Shown: positions 24,719-32,690 of the stretch, piece by piece
How positions within the stretch are numbered: position 1 is the stretch's first letter
How the letters are laid out: every line of letters starts with the position of its first letter
Source of the DNA: Caldifarciminota bacterium
GTDB lineage: Bacteria; WOR-3; Hydrothermia; UBA1063; CAJXJZ01
Assembly (NCBI GenBank): GCA_027073945.1
Contig: JALTEL010000661.1
Location: forward strand, 1-39,024
Length of the DNA: 39,024 nt
Direction: 5' to 3'
Program-made: the position numbers and the translations under genes
Notes under the pieces: generated by a model
What the model saw: the letters and a program-made list of their open reading frames with translations, nothing else
Databases searched by the model: none
What the model was told of the DNA's origin: nothing

Positions 24719-25521
24719 TACCGACACTATTTACCATGATAAACGGGTTTCTGGGTTTTTTATCCATTCTCTACAGTGTAAAATTCGCCGTGTCTGGTGA
24801 AATACACAGCCCCCTGCTTCTTATAAAGGCTTCATGGCTTATCATGCTTGCCATACTATTTGACGCATTTGACGGGGAAGTTGCTCGTTCTATGAATAAA
24901 ACTTCGGAATTCGGTGCGGAACTGGATTCACTTTGCGATGCCATCTCGTTTGGTGTGGCTCCTGCCGTACTGCTTTTCACGTGGATGCACATATCATTCA
25001 GGCAGATAGGTTTTCCCGCTCTATATTCAAGAGCCCTGTATTTGATTCTCAGCATATACGTGCTTTCTGCAATAGCACGACTTGCAAGATTTAATGTGGA
25101 AACACTTCCCGATAAAGAATACCATCTGAAATTTAAAGGGCTTCCTACCCCGGCTGCAGGCGGATTTCTCACTTCAATTGTTATACTTCAAGCCGGTTTT
25201 ATAAATCCAGATTCCTATATATATTCTTTGTTCGGTCGTTTTCTTATGCCCAATCAGATAACAATTTTGAATTTCATTTTTTTCTACACCCTGCCGGCAA
25301 TCATACTTATAACAGCTTATCTTATGGTTTCAAGAATAACTTACCCTCATGCACTGGGGACCATAATGGGTGAGCATCCAAGGATAGAATATTTCATATA
25401 TCTGTTTACGGTATTTGCCATTTTATGGATAATCAGAGACATCTCATTTTTCCTCTTTTTCCTGTTGTATATTGTTATAACACCCATTTTTACGAGGAAA
25501 AAATCCAATAATAAGACCTGA
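24709..25521 (+). CDS. pssA: CDP-diacylglycerol-serine O-phosphatidyltransferase, 270 aa
   Basis: Makes phosphatidylserine from CDP-diacylglycerol and serine. The CDP-alcohol phosphotransferase signature is complete: D55-G-x2-A59-R60-x8-G69-x3-D73-x3-D77 (within DAFDGEVARS ... FGAELDSLCD). About eight membrane helices and the family block FKGLPTPAAGGFLTS follow. The C-terminal helices extend past the core as in many type-II PssA proteins. Last gene of the operon; no clear intrinsic terminator lies in the 144 bases that follow. Confidence 0.94.
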   Translation: MPIIPTLFTMINGFLGFLSILYSVKFAVSGEIHSPLLLIKASWLIMLAILFDAFDGEVARSMNKTSEFGAELDSLCDAISFGVAPAVLLFTWMHISFRQIGFPALYSRALYLILSIYVLSAIARLARFNVETLPDKEYHLKFKGLPTPAAGGFLTSIVILQAGFINPDSYIYSLFGRFLMPNQITILNFIFFYTLPAIILITAYLMVSRITYPHALGTIMGEHPRIEYFIYLFTVFAILWIIRDISFFLFFLLYIVITPIFTRKKSNNKT

Positions 25522-25589
25522 GTACATTCCATTAATGTAAAGGCATAGTTCTAAGCGTACTGCTTGCTATATACCTTGCAGTTCCAAAC

Positions 25590-25618
25590 TTGCTTGTGCA
25601 GTGCAATGCATGTATCAT
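25590..25618 (+). promoter_or_regulatory. Probable promoter of the flavoprotein oxidoreductase gene
   Basis: TTGCTT (25590-25595), 17-bp spacer, TATCAT (25613-25618), 47 bases upstream of the ATG at 25666. Another TATAAT-like box lies at about 25641 without a good -35. Confidence 0.5.
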
Positions 25619-25665
25619 ATTAACATAACAGTATATATGCATATAATACATGAAGGAGGCATAAA

Positions 25666-27018
25666 ATGAGCAAATATGATGTGGTCATCATAGGTGGAGG
25701 CCCTGGCGGGCTAATGGCTGCTCTTTCAGCGAGGAATACATATCCTGAAAAAAGTATTCTGCTTATAAGACGGGAAAAAACAGCATTGATTCCATGCGGC
25801 ATTCCCTATGTGTTGCATTCCCTTTCCAGGGTGGAAGACGATATTCTGCCTGATAAGCCTCTTCAGGCGAATAATGTAGAATTTTTAATCGGTGAAGTCG
25901 TTGACATTGATGCTGATTCAAAGACTATATCACTTAAAAATAATAATCGCGTGAATTATGACAAGCTTGTTCTTGCAACAGGTTCAACACCGTTTATTCC
26001 TCCTATTCCTGGTATTGATAAGAATGGTGTATTTTTTGTGAAAAAAGATATCGAGTATCTAAAAAAGATGAAAGAAGCAGCTGATAAAGCGAATAGTATT
26101 GTGATTATCGGAGGCGGTTTTATAGGCATGGAAGTGACGGATGAGTTGCTGAAAAAAGGTAAAAAGGTAGCAATAGTTGAGAAGATGGATTCCCTGCTTC
26201 CCCTGTCCATGGATGCTGAGTTCGGTGAAATGGCTGCTTCCGTGCTAAAAGAAAGGGGTGCGAATGTATTTGTAGGCACTTCTGTGAAGGAAATAAGGGG
26301 CAGCGATAATGTCAATGAAGTTTTGCTGGAAAACGGTGATATACTTCCCTGTGACATGGTGATTTCTGCTGCAGGATACAGGCCCAACATAGAACTTGCT
26401 AAAAAAATGGGACTCTCGATAAATGAAAGGTATGGTATAATAGCAGACGAATACCTCAGGACTTCGAACAAAGATGTTTTTGCCATTGGCGATTGTCAAG
26501 CAAACAGGCACTTTTTAACAGGTGACCTTTCCAAGCTGATGCTTGCATCGACTGCAATGGCACAGGGTAGACTGGCCGGCTCAAATCTCTTTGAAATCAA
26601 GGTGATAAAGAGCTTTGGCGGCACTCTGGGAGCTTTTTCCACAAAGATAGGTAAAACTGCATTCGGCTCTGTGGGACTCACCGAGTTTCAGGCAAAACAT
26701 ATGGGCATATCCTATGTTGTTGGAGTGAATAAGTCCGTGGACAGGCATCCCGGAAAGTTGCCCGGCGCAAGTAAGATATATATGAAAGTCATATACGCAA
26801 AGAACTGCCATCAATTACTGGGTGCCCAGGTTGTAGGCGGAGATTCGGTTGGTGAGCTTGTTAATATGCTGTCAGTTATGATACAGAACAAAATGACCGA
26901 TATGGAGATTGATACGCTTCAGATAGGAACGCATCCTTTGCTTACATCGTCCCCCCTCGCATATCCCGTTATAAACTCAACAGTGGATGCAATTCTAAAG
27001 TGGTGGTATAAGAAATAG
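25666..27018 (+). CDS. FAD-dependent pyridine nucleotide-disulfide oxidoreductase, CoA-disulfide reductase/NADH oxidase type, 450 aa
   Basis: Flavoprotein with an N-terminal FAD Rossmann motif (GGGPGG, 10-15), a central NAD(P)H motif (IVIIGGGFIGME), the FAD-binding VFAIGDC block and a C-terminal dimerisation domain. A single redox cysteine, C44 (ALIPCGIPYVL), takes the position used in CoA-disulfide reductases and NADH oxidases rather than a CxxxxC pair as in glutathione reductases. Substrates may be CoA-disulfide, polysulfide, oxygen or peroxide; the sequence alone does not decide. Strong GAAGGAGG site. Monocistronic by position. In an anaerobe it would fit disulfide or sulfur reduction or oxygen removal. 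Confidence 0.88.
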   Translation: MSKYDVVIIGGGPGGLMAALSARNTYPEKSILLIRREKTALIPCGIPYVLHSLSRVEDDILPDKPLQANNVEFLIGEVVDIDADSKTISLKNNNRVNYDKLVLATGSTPFIPPIPGIDKNGVFFVKKDIEYLKKMKEAADKANSIVIIGGGFIGMEVTDELLKKGKKVAIVEKMDSLLPLSMDAEFGEMAASVLKERGANVFVGTSVKEIRGSDNVNEVLLENGDILPCDMVISAAGYRPNIELAKKMGLSINERYGIIADEYLRTSNKDVFAIGDCQANRHFLTGDLSKLMLASTAMAQGRLAGSNLFEIKVIKSFGGTLGAFSTKIGKTAFGSVGLTEFQAKHMGISYVVGVNKSVDRHPGKLPGASKIYMKVIYAKNCHQLLGAQVVGGDSVGELVNMLSVMIQNKMTDMEIDTLQIGTHPLLTSSPLAYPVINSTVDAILKWWYKK

Positions 27019-27093
27019 CAAGACTCTTTTTAAAACGGTATTTGTGATAGTTCTATTTGATGGTGAGATTGTTTTGCAGCATTAATCACCCGA

Positions 27094-27477
27094 CTATTCT
27101 TTTAAAAGCGATTCGATTTTCTCCTTCCACAAATATGCATCATCCTGCCATCCTTTTGTAATGCTAAGCCGGCCTCCAACGGCAACACCGAAAATTTTGG
27201 TTTCGTCCTTGTATTCGAAGTAAATGCGCAAAACCTTGCCGGGCCATTTCATCTTCAAATTGTGTTTGGTTTTTATTTCCACTTTGGTGATTTTTTCAAG
27301 CGGAATATTGTATTCCTTCTGGCTAATCCATTGCTTAAAATGTATTCCCCCTTTATTAAGATATAAATCACCCGCACCTCTGATAACTGCGGGATGATTG
27401 TGATGTTTCCCGGAGGAATCAATGCTCTCAAAACCATAAAGATTTGCACCGTGTTTCTCCAGAATTAAATCATCCAT
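27094..27477 (-). CDS. Hypothetical PH/GRAM-like domain protein, 127 aa
   Basis: No family recognised with confidence. The pattern GAGDLYLNKGGIHFKQW, then IPLEKITKVEIK, a run of hydrophobic strands and a final amphipathic helix (WKEKIESLLKE) resembles bacterial PH-like or GRAM-like domains. No signal peptide or membrane helix. AAAGGGGAT precedes the ATG. The nearest promoter on this strand is the one inside the 54-bp repeat at 27689-27742, giving a leader of about 215 nt. A similar fold is suspected in the zinc-ribbon protein at 30292-31104. Confidence 0.6.
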   Translation of the reverse strand: MDDLILEKHGANLYGFESIDSSGKHHNHPAVIRGAGDLYLNKGGIHFKQWISQKEYNIPLEKITKVEIKTKHNLKMKWPGKVLRIYFEYKDETKIFGVAVGGRLSITKGWQDDAYLWKEKIESLLKE

Positions 27478-27688
27478 TTTCTATCCCCTTTCAAAAATTT
27501 TAAGGAAGAGTTTAAGTAATTGTTCATATTTGGAGTATTCTGATATTGCACTGTATTCAAGCAATAGGCAAATTATTCGCAAATGCACACTCCAGGGCTG
27601 ATATTTTCTCTAAACTCTACATGCACAGTTGGTATTCTAACCTTTTGCATTCTAATAGGAATGTAATTGACAAATATTTCTCTTATAG

Positions 27689-27742
27689 CCATACAATTAT
27701 TATATAGCAAAGCCTTCAAAAAAGCAAATTTGCTGTCTTACC
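27689..27742 (-). repeat. 54-bp direct repeat, copy A (promoter-bearing)
   Basis: Identical over 54 bp to 29185-29238; seven more bases on the left match with one change (27682-27742 against 29178-29238). It carries a minus-strand promoter-like pair and a perfect 12-bp palindrome AGCAAATTTGCT (27723-27734) over the -35 box. More distant similarity continues leftward (TTTGCATTCT against TTTGTATTCT). Confidence 0.95.
27699..27727 (-). promoter_or_regulatory. Promoter-like pair inside repeat copy A
   Basis: On the minus strand, TTGCTT (27727-27722), 17-bp spacer, TATAAT (27704-27699). The palindrome AGCAAATTTGCT covers the -35 box, a position where a repressor could block transcription of the PH-like gene. 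Confidence 0.6.
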
Positions 27743-27837
27743 TTATATGTATGATAAAGCGTTAGCTATGCGTGTTTGCATATCTCTTAAGGCAGGATGA
27801 TTTTTAAATAGCAAGCTAAATGCAGTATGGCAGGCAG

Positions 27838-28197
27838 TTAATACCCCAGGCCTGATGAAACAATCCGCGGGTAGATTTGCCCTTTATCCTTTTTTACCCA
27901 ATCTCCTATACGAATCCTATTGTACAGTTCCCGATACACGTTTATCTCAAAAGTCCTTCCCCTGGTGGTTCTGAGCTTTATAATGTATTCATAGCTCCCG
28001 TGATTTTTGGAATGCACATAAACCGATTTTTTATTGATAACCTGAGCCGTGTATGTTGTGTTTTTCAGGTATAACTGAGTATAGGCAAAATACACGAGCA
28101 TGGCCAGAGCTATAAGTCCAATTGCAAAAAGTCCTCGCTGGTTCTTGTTATGTGGCCATCCGCCGTAATCCTCTTCATCATCGTCGTAATAGCCCAT
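27838..28197 (-). CDS. Hypothetical single-helix membrane protein, 119 aa
   Basis: Acidic, Asp/Glu/Tyr-rich N-terminus (MGYYDDDEEDYGGW), one membrane helix (about 23-43), then a basic soluble domain of about 75 residues (YEYIIKLRTTRGRTFEINVY). N-terminus probably cytoplasmic, soluble part external. The family is not recognised. A good AAAGGAGGC lies before the ATG. It stands alone on the minus strand between the two 54-bp repeat copies. Confidence 0.65.
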   Translation of the reverse strand: MGYYDDDEEDYGGWPHNKNQRGLFAIGLIALAMLVYFAYTQLYLKNTTYTAQVINKKSVYVHSKNHGSYEYIIKLRTTRGRTFEINVYRELYNRIRIGDWVKKDKGQIYPRIVSSGLGY

Positions 28198-28280
28198 GAA
28201 AGCCTCCTTTTTAAAAATTGGACATTAAATTATTGCAGCTCTTAATATTTTAAAGCTTTTTTTGTGTTCACTCAACGCTT

Positions 28281-28310
28281 TTTGCAGTGTTAATGTTAAG
28301 AAAGTAATGT
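28281..28310. repeat. 30-bp direct repeat, copy A
   Basis: TTTGCAGTGTTAATGTTAAG then AAAGTAATGT; matches 29281-29310 in 28 of 30 positions, exactly 1000 bases apart. It lies just beyond the 3' end of the FkbM methyltransferase gene. Confidence 0.85.
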
Positions 28311-28321
28311 CACTCAGATTT

Positions 28322-29080
28322 TCAGCGTTTTCTATAAGCCAATATCTCACTCGTTTCTTCCACATTATGCCCAACTATGGGACGCAAATGATAGTCCAAC
28401 GACTTGAGAAACTCGCAACATTGCTGGTGAACTGTACGACCGTGAGTGGCTAAGAATAATGTAGGATGAACATTAGCAAGTATTGACTTTGCCCCGGAGA
28501 GAACCAGCATTTCAGCACCTTCAACATCGATTTTCATATAGTGCGGAGCAGGAATCTTTTCTTGAGAAATGAGTTCATCAAGGCTGACCGTTTTGACCTT
28601 GAGCACACCGTTCGGCGAAATATGTCCCATCGAGCTGCTTGGTCCTTTATCAAAGAGCGCAGTGCCCCTGGAGTCGGAAACTGCGGCCTCAATAACTGTA
28701 ACATTTGTAATATGATTTATACGCAGATGCTCCTTTAAATAGAATAGATTTTTGGGTACCGGTTCAAATGCAAAGACTTTTCCCTCAAGGCCAACGAGCA
28801 CTGAAGCGAGAAGTGTATAGAACCCAACATTGGCACCTATATCGAAGACAATGTTCCCTTCTTTGACTAAATTCTCGAAGATGACTCGCTTCTCGTATTC
28901 ATAGCTTCCCAACCAATAACCATGGTTGCCTGAGCCAACTATCCATTTCTTACCTCTTAGCTTGCCCTGTAAAATGGGCATTTTTGTGTTACGGGGAATA
29001 AATCTGAGGGGGAATCGCAAAAGTTTCCCATACCAGCTCTTATAAGAAATTCCTGATAAATTCATAGAGTCCGCCTGCAT
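28322..29080 (-). CDS. FkbM-family SAM-dependent methyltransferase, 252 aa
   Basis: Class I methyltransferase. SAM-binding motif I is VFDIGANVGFYTLLAS, followed by the acidic motif II strand FAFEPVPKN and the FkbM hallmark HYMKIDVEGAE with TVSLDEL before it. FkbM proteins O-methylate sugars or secondary metabolites. Start taken at 29080; ATG 29065 is also possible because neither has an ideal ribosome site. The gene is framed by repeats: the 30-bp repeat lies 11 bases from its end and the 54-bp repeat 105 bases before its start, so it may be a cassette acquired or moved by recombination. A role in envelope glycan methylation is inferred. Confidence 0.85.
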   Translation of the reverse strand: MQADSMNLSGISYKSWYGKLLRFPLRFIPRNTKMPILQGKLRGKKWIVGSGNHGYWLGSYEYEKRVIFENLVKEGNIVFDIGANVGFYTLLASVLVGLEGKVFAFEPVPKNLFYLKEHLRINHITNVTVIEAAVSDSRGTALFDKGPSSSMGHISPNGVLKVKTVSLDELISQEKIPAPHYMKIDVEGAEMLVLSGAKSILANVHPTLFLATHGRTVHQQCCEFLKSLDYHLRPIVGHNVEETSEILAYRKR

Positions 29081-29184
29081 TCACTATCTTTTCTTTCATT
29101 AATGAAATATGTTTTTTATATCCTGCCCGTTTCGTGGCATACATAGAGCATACTTTTGTATTCTGACCAATGTTTTGCTTATAA

Positions 29185-29238
29185 CCATACAATTATTATA
29201 TAGCAAAGCCTTCAAAAAAGCAAATTTGCTGTCTTACC
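29185..29238 (-). repeat. 54-bp direct repeat, copy B (promoter-bearing)
   Basis: Second copy of the element at 27689-27742, identical over 54 bp. Palindrome AGCAAATTTGCT at 29219-29230. It stands 105 bases ahead of the FkbM gene on the minus strand. Confidence 0.95.
29195..29223 (-). promoter_or_regulatory. Promoter-like pair inside repeat copy B
   Basis: Minus strand TTGCTT (29223-29218), 17 bp, TATAAT (29200-29195); likely promoter of the FkbM gene with about 108 nt of leader. Same palindrome over the -35 as copy A. Confidence 0.6.
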
Positions 29239-29280
29239 GTGAGTTTATGCGCCATAGATTGTTATGATGCATTCTGAATT

Positions 29281-29310
29281 TTTGTAGTGTTAATGTTAAT
29301 AAAGTAATGT
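29281..29310. repeat. 30-bp direct repeat, copy B
   Basis: Matches 28281-28310 with two changes. Here it follows the 54-bp repeat by only 42 bases, whereas in the A copies the two repeats are 538 bases apart with a gene between. Confidence 0.85.
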
Positions 29311-29332
29311 TCTGGTCGGTATTGATAAAAAT

Positions 29333-29361
29333 TTGTTAGTGCGGGATTGTAGTTGTATAAT
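29333..29361 (+). promoter_or_regulatory. Promoter of the mscS-like gene
   Basis: TTGTTA (29333-29338), 17-bp spacer, TATAAT (29356-29361). The ATG at 29376 is only 14 bases after the -10 box, so the message should be leaderless or nearly so; no ribosome site is present. Confidence 0.7.
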
Positions 29362-29375
29362 ATAGACAGTTCAAA

Positions 29376-30308
29376 ATGCGAAGTTTATTTGATACAATAC
29401 AGAAGTTCACCGGTGTATGCCCGCAGATACAAATTAAAATACTTGTATCCGTTCTTATTATAATTGTGCTCTGGGCACTGCGCGCGGTTGGCCTTCATAT
29501 AACGTGGAAAAAAACTGATGACCCCAGGAGCAGATATTTGTGGAAAAAGACTCTATCATATGCAATTTCAACGTTGGGCATATTCCTTATTGGTATTGTC
29601 TGGATAAAGTCCCTGGGCCAGCTGGGAACATTTCTCGGTCTTCTTTCTGCAGGCATTGCCATTGCGATGAAAGACATTATTTCAAACATAGCAGGCTGGT
29701 TTTTTATTATAACAAGAAGGCCGTTCACTGTCGGAGACAGAATACAGGTCGGAGGTGCAACCGGTGATGTAATAGACATAAAAATGTTTCAGTTTACGCT
29801 GATGGAAATAGGAAACTGGGTGGATGCAGACCAGAGTACCGGAAGAATTATTCATGTACCTAACGGAAAGGTTTTTACAGACCCGCTTGCGAATTACAGC
29901 AGGGGCTTTGAATATATATGGCATGAAATTCCAGTCCTTGTCACATTTGAAAGCGATTGGGAAAAGGCGAAGACAATACTGAAAGAAATTGTGCAGAGGC
30001 ATGCCAGGGAAACGAGTTTGAAAGCCGAGCAGAAAATCAAAGAGGCAAGCAGGCATTTTCTTATATTTTATAAACATTTAACACCGATAGTTTACACAAC
30101 AGTCAGGGACAGCGGTGTTTTGCTGACCATAAGGTATCTGTGCGACCCGAGAAAAAGGCGCGGTACGGAACAGGCTATATGGGAGGATATCCTCAAGGAA
30201 TTTAAGAAATATCCGAATATTGAACTGGCTTATCCAACACAGAGGTACTATGTATCTCACTCCGACGGCAAGGACCAAAAAATAGGCCCGAATGGAAATG
30301 AGCAGTAG
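29376..30308 (+). CDS. MscS-family mechanosensitive channel, 310 aa
   Basis: Small-conductance mechanosensitive channel that releases solutes during osmotic downshock. Two N-terminal helices (about 22-42 and 58-78) lead to the pore helix TM3 (FLGLLSAGIAIAMKDIISNI) and the MscS signature region WFFIITRRPFTVGDRIQVGG, then the cytoplasmic beta domain (IIHVPNGKVF) and an alpha/beta C-terminal region. Three helices in total, as in E. coli MscS. No earlier start exists in frame close by. The gene overlaps the zinc-ribbon gene by 17 bases. Confidence 0.9.
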   Translation: MRSLFDTIQKFTGVCPQIQIKILVSVLIIIVLWALRAVGLHITWKKTDDPRSRYLWKKTLSYAISTLGIFLIGIVWIKSLGQLGTFLGLLSAGIAIAMKDIISNIAGWFFIITRRPFTVGDRIQVGGATGDVIDIKMFQFTLMEIGNWVDADQSTGRIIHVPNGKVFTDPLANYSRGFEYIWHEIPVLVTFESDWEKAKTILKEIVQRHARETSLKAEQKIKEASRHFLIFYKHLTPIVYTTVRDSGVLLTIRYLCDPRKRRGTEQAIWEDILKEFKKYPNIELAYPTQRYYVSHSDGKDQKIGPNGNEQ

Positions 30309-31104
30309 CACACCTGAAGCAATTTCAAAATGCCCGGTATGCAAGGTCGGCCATCTTGCATCTTCTGAGAAAAAGGAATTGCTGGGGCTTTTGTCCAGAG
30401 ATTATCTGGAATGTGATAATTGCGGTGCGAGGTTTTTTAAAAAACCCGGTGGTTATGAGCTTGTGAAGGTTGGAGATAATAACAATGAGATCTGGCAGAA
30501 GTACAGGAACAAGACCCTCAGCGTAGGGGAGTGGAATCGTATTGCAGAAGGAGGTCTTTCCGACGAAGAACAGAAGCAGAAAGATATGGAATACTGGATG
30601 TCAGAGTTAAAAAAAGGCAATATCTCTTTCCACATACCCGGTGAGGTTGATATTATATTGAAGAGAGGGGAGCATGTGATCTTTTCTCTGCCAGATATTC
30701 AGCTGTGGGAAGAACGTGCTGTGAGACGTACAAAAGGCTATTACGGAGGTCCGAGCTTGAAAGTGGCAAAGGGTTTGTATTTCAGGCTCGGCGGTTTTAA
30801 CGCAGAGAGTGAGGCACATGAAAAACTCACGGATATAGACAGAGGAGAGCTGATCTTGACCAATAAAAGGCTTGTCTTTTCCGGCTCCATGGAGAGCCTG
30901 GATATCGGGCTTAAGAAAATACTTCAGGTTAAGCCCTACAGTGATGCCTTTGCCATATCAAGGGAGTCCAGAAAAAGAGTTCTGTATTTTGTTGGTATAA
31001 ATGATGCCATGCTTACTCTATCAATAAGCGGAAGGACATACAAAGAGCCTATGTCGGGTTTGATAGTAATGTACATGATAGAAGGTCTCGTATCTAAACT
31101 CTGA
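30292..31104 (+). CDS. Zinc-ribbon protein with PH/GRAM-like domain, 270 aa
   Basis: Two cysteine pairs near the N-terminus (CPVCKVGH and CDNCGARFF) form a zinc ribbon. The middle (about 60-110) is charged and helical. The C-terminal half includes RGELILTNKRLVFSG, then IGLKKILQVKPYSDAFAISR, the pattern of PH/GRAM-like domains that sense lipids or signals. No membrane helix. Start at ATG 30292 or 30298; both lie inside the end of mscS, so the genes are coupled. No known function; a regulator responding to membrane or protein state is one possibility. Confidence 0.65.
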   Translation: MEMSSSTPEAISKCPVCKVGHLASSEKKELLGLLSRDYLECDNCGARFFKKPGGYELVKVGDNNNEIWQKYRNKTLSVGEWNRIAEGGLSDEEQKQKDMEYWMSELKKGNISFHIPGEVDIILKRGEHVIFSLPDIQLWEERAVRRTKGYYGGPSLKVAKGLYFRLGGFNAESEAHEKLTDIDRGELILTNKRLVFSGSMESLDIGLKKILQVKPYSDAFAISRESRKRVLYFVGINDAMLTLSISGRTYKEPMSGLIVMYMIEGLVSKL

Positions 31105-31112
31105 ATCATTTA

Positions 31113-32690
31113 ATGCAATCTTCACACATAGAATTGAACGAGCAGTTTAAGCGGGCTTATGCCATAATGGAAGACACATCAAGAAATGTTTTTATAACAG
31201 GCAAAGCCGGAACAGGTAAATCAACGCTGCTTTCCTATTTTCGGGCGCACACGAAAAAGAAGGTGGTTTTTCTGGCTCCCACAGGGGTTGCCGCTTTGAA
31301 CATAAGGGGCGAGACAATACATTCATTCTTTGGTTTTAAGCCCGACATAACACTTGAGAAGGTGAAAAGGGTAAAGCGAAGGGCAAGGATATTTAAAGAA
31401 CTGGATGCAATAGTGATTGATGAGGTGTCAATGGTAAGAGCTGACCTCGTTGATTGCATTGACAGATTCCTGAGGTTGAACGGCAAATATGCCGAAAGAA
31501 GCTTTGGTGGGGTTCAAATGATATTCATAGGCGACCTCTATCAGCTTCCTCCTGTTGTTACCGGAGGAGAAAGAGAGATATTCAGGTCTTATTACAAGAG
31601 CGAGTATTTTTTTGATGCGCTGTCGTTTAAGGATTTAAAATTTGAATTCATAGAGCTTGAAAAGGTTTATAGACAGAAGGATAATCAATTCATAGGACTT
31701 TTGAATGAAATAAGAAATAATTCCGTGAGCGAGGAAAGCCTCAGTATTTTAAATAGCCGTGTTATACCTGACTATATGCCCGATTACGGCTCTTCTTACA
31801 CAATTTTTCTGACAACGACAAATAAGATGGCGGATGATATTAACATGGAGAATCTTTCAGGATTAAATGGCAGGGTTTATGAATTCAAAGCGCAAGTCGA
31901 AGGGGCTTTTGATAGAAGAACATTCCCGGCATCCCTTAATCTTACGCTCAAAAATGGTGCGCAGGTAATGATGCTGAACAATGACAGGGCAAAAAGGTGG
32001 GTGAATGGTTCGATAGGAAAGGTAGACAGCATCGCATATTCCGAAGATGAGGGTGCTTATGCGATTTACATCCGATTCCCCACGGGTAATGTTGAAGCGG
32101 TATATCCTTACACCTGGGACATGTTTCACTATATTTTTAACAGGGACACAGGGCTTATTGACACGGAGAACATTGGTTCGTTCACTCAGTATCCCGTGAA
32201 GCTCGCATTTGCCATAACAATACACAAAAGCCAGGGGAAAACCTTTGATAATGTCGTAATTGATATAGGAAAAGGCACATTTGCCCATGGACAGATCTAT
32301 GTTGCGCTCAGCAGGTGCACGAGCTTCAATGGTATAGTGCTTAAAAGACCTGTTAAAAAGCAGCACATATTTATGGATTGGAGGATAGTTAAATTCCTTG
32401 TAGGTAAGAAATACAAAATATCAGAGGAAGAAATGCCGCTTTCTAAAAAAATTGCATTTATTGAAAAAGCCATAAAGCTCAACATGTCTCTTGACATTGT
32501 TTATTTGAAGACAAACGATGTGACCACCCGTAGAATAGTGATTCCGAAAAGTATTGAAGAGAAAGAGTATATGGGTAGGAAATTTACAGCGCTTGTTGCC
32601 CACTGTACACTGAGGAGGCAGAAACGCATTTTCCGTGTTGACAGAATCCTGAACATGCAAATGGTTCCCAGGGGGGTGTCCGATGAGTAA
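31113..32690 (+). CDS. PIF1-family DNA helicase with C-terminal WYL-like domain, 525 aa
   Basis: Superfamily 1B 5'-to-3' helicase. Motifs: Walker A GKAGTGKST (30-38), Ia (APTGVAALNI), Walker B D103-E104-V-S-M, motif III FIGDLYQLPPV, and motif V/VI region AITIHKSQGKTFDNVVIDIG followed by QIYVALSRC. From about residue 448, the segment LNMSLDIVYLKTNDVTTRRI ... KRIFRVDRILNMQMVP resembles a WYL domain. A PIF1-WYL fusion has been described in Thermotoga elfii, where the WYL part binds single-stranded DNA. Start ATG 31113, with no obvious ribosome site. Its last bases overlap the next gene by 8. Confidence 0.9.
   Translation: MQSSHIELNEQFKRAYAIMEDTSRNVFITGKAGTGKSTLLSYFRAHTKKKVVFLAPTGVAALNIRGETIHSFFGFKPDITLEKVKRVKRRARIFKELDAIVIDEVSMVRADLVDCIDRFLRLNGKYAERSFGGVQMIFIGDLYQLPPVVTGGEREIFRSYYKSEYFFDALSFKDLKFEFIELEKVYRQKDNQFIGLLNEIRNNSVSEESLSILNSRVIPDYMPDYGSSYTIFLTTTNKMADDINMENLSGLNGRVYEFKAQVEGAFDRRTFPASLNLTLKNGAQVMMLNNDRAKRWVNGSIGKVDSIAYSEDEGAYAIYIRFPTGNVEAVYPYTWDMFHYIFNRDTGLIDTENIGSFTQYPVKLAFAITIHKSQGKTFDNVVIDIGKGTFAHGQIYVALSRCTSFNGIVLKRPVKKQHIFMDWRIVKFLVGKKYKISEEEMPLSKKIAFIEKAIKLNMSLDIVYLKTNDVTTRRIVIPKSIEEKEYMGRKFTALVAHCTLRRQKRIFRVDRILNMQMVPRGVSDE

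Larger units (their letters stand above)
27478..27837. other. Intergenic region between two minus-strand genes
   Basis: Holds the first copy of the 54-bp repeat with its minus-strand promoter (27689-27742) and about 215 bases of AT-rich leader before the PH-like gene. The remaining 95 bases next to the small membrane-protein gene show no gene, and I see no strong terminator. Confidence 0.6.

Noticed and set aside
27689..29238. CRISPR array
   Set aside because: Only two copies of the 54-bp repeat, 1.4 kb apart with genes between; no spacers and no cas genes.
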